A stretch of DNA of 64,000 nt, from assembly GCF_019645875.1 (NCBI RefSeq), contig NZ_CP081000.1:5516417-5580416 (forward strand). The letters are read 5' to 3'. A program made the translations under genes and the position numbers. A model generated the notes under the pieces. That model did not search any database, had not been told where the DNA came from, and worked only from the letters and a program-made list of their open reading frames with translations. This DNA comes from Mycolicibacterium senegalense (GTDB lineage Bacteria; Actinomycetota; Actinomycetes; Mycobacteriales; Mycobacteriaceae). Of the stretch, positions 1 through 6,638 are shown one piece after another; the stretch's first letter is position 1, and every line of letters begins with the position of its first letter.

Positions 1-2
1 GG

Positions 3-743
3 ATCAAGCCGGACGCCCTCTCAACTGACCCCGCAAGGGCACAGCGCGCCGGCGAAGCGGCGCATACGATCGCATTGTTTCTTTCTGAGCCCAAGTATGG
101 ATTGGCGAATCTTCCAACGGGATTGTTCGGTTTGCGACGTCGATCACTCGGCGAGTTGAACCCGAACCTTTTAGCAGCATACGCCGAAGCCCTAACGCCA
201 TTTCAGGGAGCACTTGTCGGTGACCTACGGAAAAGCCCAGGCTTCGAAGTGGTCGGCGATCCCATTAATCTAGCTTCGGCCCGCGAAGTATTTTCCAATA
301 TCGATACGAACACGAGTGCCGGCGCAGCTTTCAACAATGCTGCATACGAACGGGTAGAGCAGTATCTGCGGGCATATGCTGAGTCAGTCGCCAGCCACGA
401 CACCGACAATCTAGTGGCGCTACAGTTCGCCGCTGGACTAGCTGGAGTCGTCGAAGGTGGTCGGCGCAAGTCCGCTAACACAGCACTGCAAATATCCCCA
501 GCACAGCATTTCCTTAATTTGGCACGCTACGAAGTAGCAAAAGCTATGGGCGTAGAGCCAGGAGCGAACGGTATTCCTTCGCGATTCTTTACGCCCGAAG
601 GCGTCCTCAAATCTCCAGATTCCGTCCCCCCGGGTGATCTTTCAGAATTCTCGACCGCTTTGGAGAACTTCGCATTCCAAAACGGCATGTCAAATTTGGG
701 CGCTGACTTTCGACGCTGGTATGACGTCGGCGCCGGGGTATAA
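3..743 (+). CDS. C-terminal part of a helical TPR-region-like protein (5' truncated)
   Basis: The reading frame is open to the left window edge, so the true start lies outside; a TTG at 75 is only an internal codon. About 246 residues are visible and look soluble and alpha-helical, with no signal peptide or membrane segment. Ala/Leu-rich helices such as SLGELNPNLLAAYAEAL recall the long mycobacterial 'TPR repeat region' proteins, which often precede small lipoproteins as here, but this is a resemblance only. Codon use is clearly AT-richer (tta, cta, aat, gaa) than in the genes that follow, which suggests acquired DNA. Function unknown. Confidence 0.6.
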   Translation: MKPDALSTDPARAQRAGEAAHTIALFLSEPKYGLANLPTGLFGLRRRSLGELNPNLLAAYAEALTPFQGALVGDLRKSPGFEVVGDPINLASAREVFSNIDTNTSAGAAFNNAAYERVEQYLRAYAESVASHDTDNLVALQFAAGLAGVVEGGRRKSANTALQISPAQHFLNLARYEVAKAMGVEPGANGIPSRFFTPEGVLKSPDSVPPGDLSEFSTALENFAFQNGMSNLGADFRRWYDVGAGV

Positions 744-815
744 CTTGGCATGCACATACGACTGTAAAAATGGATGCCGCCGGCAACGCAATCTCATCAA
801 GGGATACCCAGCACC

Positions 816-1241
816 ATGATGCGACACCTAGCCACCATGCTGCTGATCACCGCAATCGTCAGCAGCTGCGGGATCCTCGGCGGCGGGTCGAGCCGTCGCG
901 ATGATCGTTTCGCGCAGCCCGACCACCCCAAAGACTCACCCTCCGGGCAATACTCGGTGTCAGTCGACATGGGACCGAACGAGAACGGGGTGGACACATG
1001 GGTGGCAGTGATCCGCGACAAGGCCACGGGCACCGAGGTCTTCCGTGACTCGTACGCCTACAGCAGCCGACATGGCGTTGGGATCACCTGGCTCTCAACC
1101 GATGACCAACTATGGCTCCTGTCAAGCGATGTCGGCACAGCCCACGTGGACCGCAAGCCAGATGGGACATGGACCAAGACCAGCATCTACCCGGAAACCG
1201 CCGGCGACGTGCCCCAGGAGATCTCCGCACTCGGCGGCTGA
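816..1241 (+). CDS. Putative lipoprotein (141 aa)
   Basis: A short hydrophobic leader (residues 4-14) ends in a lipobox ending SSC at about residue 17, followed by a Gly/Ser-rich linker; this is a type II signal peptide, so the mature protein should be lipid-anchored outside the membrane. The start at 816 follows an AAGGG at 799-803; the ATG at 819 is an alternative. The rest is a beta-rich hydrophilic domain without recognised motifs. It lies 72 bp after the helical protein and just before a second lipoprotein, so the three may form one transcription unit. Function unknown. Confidence 0.72.
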   Translation: MMRHLATMLLITAIVSSCGILGGGSSRRDDRFAQPDHPKDSPSGQYSVSVDMGPNENGVDTWVAVIRDKATGTEVFRDSYAYSSRHGVGITWLSTDDQLWLLSSDVGTAHVDRKPDGTWTKTSIYPETAGDVPQEISALGG

Positions 1242-1269
1242 ACCTTCACCGGTGAGGCGGAGCCGGGGG

Positions 1270-1755
1270 GTGGTCAGTGGGACACCACAACGCGCAGCCA
1301 CTGCGATGCTCTTGTGCCTGATTCTCGTCGTCTCCGCGTGCAACCTGGGTTCTCAAGTATCGCCGAGTGCTCCCGCGGCCAAGACAACGTCCAATCCAGT
1401 GCGGCACGAACTCGAACCGTTGACCAAACGGTTTCCCGCTCTCGGACCGCCCGTCGCAGCATCGTGGGTCAGCGGTGACTGGGGCGATCCACGCATGCCC
1501 GGACCGTCGTTGTATTGGATCGATGCCATCGTCGAAGTGAGCCCGGCAACCGTGGACGGGTTGAAAGCGTCGTATCGACCCGTCCCCACCGCAAATCAGC
1601 CCGATGTCTGGGAAACCCTGCGCGGCAATCTGCCCCAGGGCGGTTACCTCGCCGGCGACCAGTTGGACCAGGCGTTCCGATCCACGAGGATCAACGCACA
1701 GGTATTCCTTGCCGAAAGTGCACCCGTCATCGTCATCACCGCCACCGGCGAGTAA
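1270..1755 (+). CDS. Putative lipoprotein (161 aa)
   Basis: The GTG at 1270 is chosen because purine-rich GAGGCGGAG lies just upstream; GTG 1252 and ATG 1306 are alternatives in frame. The leader has a hydrophobic core and a lipobox VSAC, so the protein is probably a lipoprotein anchored on the outer face of the membrane. The mature domain begins with a Ser/Pro/Ala/Thr linker, common in mycobacterial lipoproteins. No family is recognised. It starts 28 bp after the preceding lipoprotein, so co-expression is likely; the ends of such cassettes often carry a secreted partner of the large helical protein (inference). Confidence 0.68.
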   Translation: MVSGTPQRAATAMLLCLILVVSACNLGSQVSPSAPAAKTTSNPVRHELEPLTKRFPALGPPVAASWVSGDWGDPRMPGPSLYWIDAIVEVSPATVDGLKASYRPVPTANQPDVWETLRGNLPQGGYLAGDQLDQAFRSTRINAQVFLAESAPVIVITATGE

Positions 1756-1784
1756 GTGGCCGCGCACATGCCAAGCTGGCAGGC

Positions 1785-2150
1785 ATGACTGACGTACGTG
1801 AACAAGGTCTGCGGGTCCTCCAGGAGATGGTGCCGCACCTGCCGTCGAATGTTGTCGAACCCGACGGGTCCTTCGGTGACGAGCTGATGGGCATCGGTGT
1901 CGACAACGTCTTCGGCCGGTTGTGGAGCCGTGAGGGCCTGAGCCGCCGTGATCGCAGCCTGGTCACCATGGGCATCTTGATCGCCCTACGGGCCACCGAT
2001 GAGTTCGAGTCACACGTCAGGATCGGCCTCCGCAACGGCCTTACCGAGGACGAGATCGCCGAGGTCATCTACCACGCCAGTGGGTACGCGGGGTTCCCTG
2101 CCGCGAATACTGCCCGCAACGTGGCGCGTGAAGCGCTCAGCAAGGATTAG
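1785..2150 (+). CDS. Carboxymuconolactone decarboxylase-family protein
   Basis: This 121-residue protein has the CMD/AhpD-like fold signature: a central Arg/Asp-rich helix (SRRDRSLVTMGILIAL), a conserved EFESHVRIGLRNGLT stretch, then DEIAEVIYHASGYAG and a C-terminal helix. Length and motifs match 4-carboxymuconolactone decarboxylase (PcaC-type) proteins. The CXXC of AhpD peroxidases is absent, so a peroxidase role is unlikely; catechol-pathway enzyme or relative fits better. The ATG at 1785 is the first start after the previous stop. Its stop overlaps the stop of the convergent secreted-protein gene by three bases. Confidence 0.85.
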   Translation: MTDVREQGLRVLQEMVPHLPSNVVEPDGSFGDELMGIGVDNVFGRLWSREGLSRRDRSLVTMGILIALRATDEFESHVRIGLRNGLTEDEIAEVIYHASGYAGFPAANTARNVAREALSKD

Positions 2151-2674
2151 AAGACGCGGCTCCCACGCTGCGACAGCTCGAAGCCGTGGTCACCGATCAC
2201 GCACACCGTGCTCACTTCGGTGACCGCACACGTCCCGGTATCGGGGTAGTCGAGCCTGCTGCCGGCGGGAAGCAGTTTGTAGTCAGCCGGGTCGACCGTG
2301 CGGTCGCGCGGCTCTTTGTAGTCCGTGTACTTCTCCATGTCGGCCAGATCGCCGGAGGAAAACGTCGCCGGATCGACTGACATGGCCGCGAAAACGCTGA
2401 CCATGTTGCTCGACGTACCGGGCAGCTCGCCCCAGCAGCTGGCTTGCTTCATCGGCGGATTGGCACGGCCGGTGTAGGTGATCCGGCATCGATATCCGCC
2501 CGGGGTGACGAACTGGGCGCCGTTGGTCGTCGGGTAGTTGTAGTACGTGGAGTAGTCCTGGACGCCCACTGCGGTGTAGCCGCCCAGATCAGGAACTTGG
2601 CCCGGGTCGGCCGCCGCCGGAGATGCCAGCGAAACCGCAGCTACGACAGCCGCGCCCACCACTATCCGAGCCAT
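2147..2674 (-). CDS. Secreted hypothetical protein (175 aa)
   Basis: An N-terminal Sec signal peptide is clear: MARIVVG, a hydrophobic Ala/Val core, then SPAAADP with a likely AxA cleavage near residue 22. The mature protein has four or more cysteines (YRCRI, ASCWG, TGTCAV, TVCVIGD) that could pair as disulfides, as expected for an exported domain. It resembles small secreted proteins common in mycobacteria but no function is recognised. It is convergent with the CMD-family gene, with overlapping stop codons. Confidence 0.75.
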   Translation of the reverse strand: MARIVVGAAVVAAVSLASPAAADPGQVPDLGGYTAVGVQDYSTYYNYPTTNGAQFVTPGGYRCRITYTGRANPPMKQASCWGELPGTSSNMVSVFAAMSVDPATFSSGDLADMEKYTDYKEPRDRTVDPADYKLLPAGSRLDYPDTGTCAVTEVSTVCVIGDHGFELSQRGSRVF

Positions 2675-2723
2675 GGCGGTGAGCCTATCGCGATGAAAGT
2701 GGCGAAACGGGTACTCGAAGTGC

Positions 2724-3605
2724 GTGACCGCAGTAACCCATCATCGGACCACCGTCGACGGTGTCGACACCTTCTATCGTGCCGCCGGTCCCGTCGACGC
2801 CCCGGTACTACTGCTTCCCCACGGCTACCCGGCCTCCTCCTACGTTTACCGCAACCTCATGGCGCGCCTCGGCGACCGATGGCGGCTCATCGCGCCCGAC
2901 CTACCCGGATTCGGTTACAGCGCAACACCGTCGGCCGATGACTTCGAGTACACCTTCACCGCTTACAGCCGCTTTCTGCAGTCGTTCGTCGACGCCATGC
3001 GTCTCGATCGCTACGTCATCTGGTTGCACGACTACGGTTCTCAGTTCGGTTTCCAGCTTGCCATCGCGAGACCGGAAAGTGTTGTGGGCCTTGTCATTCA
3101 GAATGGCGATATCTACAAGGACGCCTTCGGCCCGAAATACGACTTCCTCAAGGAATCGTGGAACAACCCCGGACCTGACGCGCGACGCAGGATCGCCCAG
3201 CACGTCACCTTGCACGGCTTCGAAACCGAGTTCCGCGGTGAACTTCCCGACGACATAGCCGACCGGATCAGCCCTGACCTATGGACACTGCACTGGTCAC
3301 TCATGTGCACACCGGAGCGCATCGCCAACCTGATCCGGTTGCTGGAGGACCAACCCACCACCCTGGAGTGGTTCGCCGACGAACAGTCCTACCTGCGTGA
3401 GCACCAGCCGCCGACATTGATCGTCTGGGGCCCGCATGACGGCTACATGCCGGAGAAGTCCGCCCGGGCGTACCGACGTGATCTGCCCGATGCGCCGATC
3501 CACCTGCTCGGCGGCGGACACTGGCTGCTGGAAACCCACCTCGACGAAGTAGTCCCGCTGGTCGAGGAGTTCCTGGCGACCACGTACGGGGCGAAAACAA
3601 AATAG
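2724..3605 (+). CDS. Alpha/beta hydrolase (epoxide hydrolase / haloalkane dehalogenase type)
   Basis: A 293-residue alpha/beta-hydrolase fold enzyme. The oxyanion-hole motif HGYPASSYVYR lies near residues 33-43. The nucleophile elbow LHDYGSQFGF puts Asp at about 103, which excludes serine esterases and points to epoxide hydrolase or haloalkane dehalogenase chemistry through an alkyl-enzyme ester. The late acid lies near WGPHDGYMP and the base is His in GGGHWLLETH (about 271). The residue after the nucleophile is Tyr, where dehalogenases usually have the halide-binding Trp. GTG start. The gene ends against the CCA end of a convergent tRNA-Thr. Substrate unknown. Confidence 0.85.
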   Translation: MTAVTHHRTTVDGVDTFYRAAGPVDAPVLLLPHGYPASSYVYRNLMARLGDRWRLIAPDLPGFGYSATPSADDFEYTFTAYSRFLQSFVDAMRLDRYVIWLHDYGSQFGFQLAIARPESVVGLVIQNGDIYKDAFGPKYDFLKESWNNPGPDARRRIAQHVTLHGFETEFRGELPDDIADRISPDLWTLHWSLMCTPERIANLIRLLEDQPTTLEWFADEQSYLREHQPPTLIVWGPHDGYMPEKSARAYRRDLPDAPIHLLGGGHWLLETHLDEVVPLVEEFLATTYGAKTK

Positions 3606-3681
3606 TGGAGCCACCCAGGGGAATCGAACCCCTGACCTATTCATTACGAGTGAATTGCTCTACCGACTGAGCTAGGGTGGC
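3606..3681 (-). tRNA. tRNA-Thr (CGT anticodon)
   Basis: Read on the minus strand, a full cloverleaf is visible: acceptor GCCACCC/GGGTGGC, D arm with AGCTCAGTCGG, anticodon stem ATTCA/TGAAT enclosing CTCGTAA (anticodon CGT, codon ACG), T arm with GGTTCGATTCC, discriminator T and an encoded CCA at 3606-3608. Length is 73 nt without CCA. Confidence 0.97.
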
Positions 3682-3737
3682 GCGCTCGGCGAACCGGGCG
3701 GCACGAGTCTACGGCAGCCATGCCCGAGCCTCCAAAG

Positions 3738-4946
3738 TCACCCTCGCAGTGCCTGCCCGACGGTGGCCACCATGGCGTCGACCGCGAACTTCGGTTTGAC
3801 GTTGATGGCCAGCGCCTCGCGGCATTCCAGCACCGCCTCGATGCAGCGCAGCAGCCGGTCCGGCGGCACGTGATCGGCCATGGCCGCGACTTTCTCGGCC
3901 ATGTCCGGGTGGTTGGCGGTCACCGCCGTGGCTCCCGACGACACCAGCAGTGCGTCGCGAAAATAGGTGGCCAAATCGATGAGGGCCCGGTCGAGCGCAT
4001 CACGCGAGGCCCGGGTCTGCCGGGACTTCTGCCGTCGCTCCAGCTCTTTGAGCGCACCGGCCGTGCCCCGGGTGGTGGCCGCAGTGCCCTTTCCGGTGCC
4101 GCCGGCACCCAGGGCCGTCTTGAGCTCCTCGGTCTCGGTCTCGTTGCGTCCGGCGGTCAACGCCAGCGCCTCGGCCTCGGCGACCGCGACCATCTCCTCA
4201 GCGGCGGCGAATGCCCGGGCCGGCGTCGCCGCATCCCGGGCCAGCCCCAACGCGCGTTTCCGGCGCTCGCGGGCCTCGGGATCGGTCGCCAGCCGGCGGG
4301 CCCGGCCCACATGTCCGCCGCTGACCGAGGCCGCCCAGCGGGCATCTTCTGCGGGCAGCCCGTCACCGGAAATCAGCACATCGGCAATCGCATCTACCGA
4401 CGGCGTCGTCAACGCGACGTGCCGGCACCTGGAGCGCAGCGTGATCGCGATGTCCTCGGGATCCACCGACGGCGCGCACAGCAGGAACACGGTCGATGCC
4501 GGCGGCTCCTCCACCACCTTGAGCAGGGCGTTGGCCGCCCCCTCGGTGAGCCGGTCGGCGTCCTCGATCACCACCACCTGCCAGCGGCCGGTCCCGGGCC
4601 GTCGAGAGGCGATCTGGACGATCTCGCGCATCTCCTTGACCGCGATCGACAGGCCCTCGGGCACGATGCGGCGTACGTCGGCATGGGTACCGGCCATCGT
4701 CGTCGTGCACGCCCGGCACTCCCCACACCCCGGCGTCCCCTCTGACGTGCACTGAAGCGCCGCGGCGAAGCACAGCGCCGCGACCGAACGCCCGGACCCG
4801 GGCGGGCCCGTGATCAGCCAGGCATGTGTCATGGTCCCGACGGTGGTGCCACTGTGTGGCGAATCACCCCGGGCGGCCGACGCGGCCGCCACCAGCTCCT
4901 GTTCCACCGCATGCTGGCCCACCAGCCGCGAAAAGACCCCGCTCAT
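3738..4946 (-). CDS. holB: DNA polymerase III subunit delta' (clamp loader)
   Basis: Clamp-loader AAA+ subunit that helps load the beta sliding clamp. The Walker A-like loop reads GPPGSGRS, with Arg where an active ATPase has Lys, typical of the non-hydrolysing delta' subunit. A four-Cys zinc module (ending CGECRAC) follows at about residues 68-82, then the EDADRLTEGAANALLKVVEEPP stretch and the sensor region SRCRHV. The Met at 4946 (MSGVFSRLVGQ) fits the family start; an ATG at 4955 is possible. Orthologous in order and sequence to Rv3644c. A Gly/Thr/Ala-rich insertion near residues 285-305 is lineage-specific. Divergent from the cyclase gene. Confidence 0.93.
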   Translation of the reverse strand: MSGVFSRLVGQHAVEQELVAAASAARGDSPHSGTTVGTMTHAWLITGPPGSGRSVAALCFAAALQCTSEGTPGCGECRACTTTMAGTHADVRRIVPEGLSIAVKEMREIVQIASRRPGTGRWQVVVIEDADRLTEGAANALLKVVEEPPASTVFLLCAPSVDPEDIAITLRSRCRHVALTTPSVDAIADVLISGDGLPAEDARWAASVSGGHVGRARRLATDPEARERRKRALGLARDAATPARAFAAAEEMVAVAEAEALALTAGRNETETEELKTALGAGGTGKGTAATTRGTAGALKELERRQKSRQTRASRDALDRALIDLATYFRDALLVSSGATAVTANHPDMAEKVAAMADHVPPDRLLRCIEAVLECREALAINVKPKFAVDAMVATVGQALRG

Positions 4947-5028
4947 CGTCCCCAACAGTAGTGGTCAAGCCGACACAACCACGTCACAGCAGGCGCTCAA
5001 CGTCCCTGCGGCCCGATACGGTGAACGG

Positions 5029-6633
5029 GTGACCACGGAGCCCATCCCCATCGCGCGAATCGGTGCATTCGCGCGATGGGTCGCGCGCACCCCGTGGCCG
5101 GTGTTCACGCTGGGCATGCTGCAGGCCGACATCATCGGCGCGCTGTTCGTGCTGGGCTTCCTGCGCTTCGGACTGCCACCTGAGGACCGCATCCAGCTCC
5201 AGGATCTGCCGGTGTTCAACCTGGCGATCTTCTTGGGCTACCTGTTCATCTCGTTCACCATCGGCGCCTACCTGGCGCTGCGGCTGCTCATCCCGGTGAT
5301 CCGCTGGCAGCGCCGCGACACCCTGCTGTCCAAGTCGGACCCCGCCATCACCGAGTTGGCCCGCGTGCGGGCGCTGAAGATGCCCTTCTACCGCACCCTG
5401 ATCAGCGTCACGAACTGGTTCCTCGGTTCGATCGTGTTCATCGTGGCCAGCTGGCCGGTGGCCAGCAAATCCGCGCCCGTGGTCCTGGTCGCCACCGCCC
5501 TGGGTGCCACCGCCACCGCGATCATCGGCTACCTGCAGTCCGAGCGCGTGCTGCGTCCGGTCGCGGTGGCCGCGCTGCGCGGCGGGGTGCCGGAGAACTT
5601 CCGCGCCCCCGGGGTGATCCTGCGCCAGGTACTCACCTGGGTGCTGTCGACCGGGGTCCCGGTCCTGGCGATCGTGCTGGCCCTGGTGGCCAGCAAGTTC
5701 TCGATCCTCACCGCATCGGCGGACCGGCTCATCACGCCACTGTTGCTGCTGGCCATCGCTGCCCTGGTGATCGGGTTGTCCAGCACCGTGCTGGTGGCGA
5801 TGTCGATCGCCGATCCGCTGCGCCAGCTGCGCTGGGCGCTGGGCGAGGTGCAGCGCGGCAACTACAACGCACACATGCAGATCTACGACGCCAGCGAGCT
5901 GGGCTTGCTGCAGGCCGGGTTCAACGACATGGTGCGCGAGCTGGCCGAGCGGCAACGGTTGCGCGACCTGTTCGGCCGCTACGTCGGTGAGGATGTGGCC
6001 CGACGCGCCCTCGAGCGCGGCACCGAGCTGGGCGGGCAGGAACGCGACGTGGCGGTGCTGTTCGTGGACCTGGTGGGTTCGACGCATCTGGCGTCGACGA
6101 TCCCGGCCGGCGACGTGGTGAACCTCCTCAACGAGTTCTTCCGGGTCATCGTCGACACCGTCAACCGTCACGGCGGATTCGTCAACAAGTTTCAGGGCGA
6201 CGCGGCGCTGGCCATCTTCGGCGCCCCCATCGAGCATCCCGACGCCTCGGGCGGCGCGCTGGCCGCATCGCGCGAACTGCACGACGAGCTGCTGAGCGTG
6301 CTGGGCAGCGATATCGAGTTCGGTATCGGTGTCTCGGCCGGGCGCGCGATCGCCGGTCACATCGGTGCGCAGGCCCGTTTCGAGTACACGGTGATCGGGG
6401 ACCCGGTCAACGAGGCTGCCCGTCTAACCGAGCTGGCCAAGCTGGAGGAAGGCCACGTGCTGGCCTCGGCCATCGCGGTCAGCGGTGCTCTGGATGCCGA
6501 GGCGCTGAGTTGGGATGTCGGCGAGATCGTCGAGCTGCGCGGGCGCACGGTGCCCACCCAACTGGCCCGTCCGATGAATCTGGTGCTGCCGCGCGATCTG
6601 GCGCGCGAAGCCGAAAGCGACGTGACCGGCTAG
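5029..6633 (+). CDS. Membrane class III adenylate cyclase with HAMP domain
   Basis: Makes cAMP from ATP at the membrane. About six transmembrane helices fill residues 20-280, followed by a HAMP linker (SIADPLRQLRWALGEV) and a catalytic domain from about residue 320. Key residues are visible: metal-binding Asp347 (FVDLVGS) and Asp391, purine-specifying Lys387 (KFQGD) and Asp458 (VIGDPVN), and transition-state Asn461 and Arg465. All are intact, so activity is expected. GTG start at 5029, since upstream codons run into the divergent holB leader. Position and architecture match Rv3645. Convergent with topA, 5 bp apart. Confidence 0.93.
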   Translation: MTTEPIPIARIGAFARWVARTPWPVFTLGMLQADIIGALFVLGFLRFGLPPEDRIQLQDLPVFNLAIFLGYLFISFTIGAYLALRLLIPVIRWQRRDTLLSKSDPAITELARVRALKMPFYRTLISVTNWFLGSIVFIVASWPVASKSAPVVLVATALGATATAIIGYLQSERVLRPVAVAALRGGVPENFRAPGVILRQVLTWVLSTGVPVLAIVLALVASKFSILTASADRLITPLLLLAIAALVIGLSSTVLVAMSIADPLRQLRWALGEVQRGNYNAHMQIYDASELGLLQAGFNDMVRELAERQRLRDLFGRYVGEDVARRALERGTELGGQERDVAVLFVDLVGSTHLASTIPAGDVVNLLNEFFRVIVDTVNRHGGFVNKFQGDAALAIFGAPIEHPDASGGALAASRELHDELLSVLGSDIEFGIGVSAGRAIAGHIGAQARFEYTVIGDPVNEAARLTELAKLEEGHVLASAIAVSGALDAEALSWDVGEIVELRGRTVPTQLARPMNLVLPRDLAREAESDVTG

Positions 6634-6638
6634 CCTGC

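Noticed and set aside
4984..6360. Long minus-strand ORF opposite the cyclase (458 aa)
   Set aside because: Gln/Arg/His-rich translation of the antisense strand of a clearly coding gene; a codon-bias shadow.
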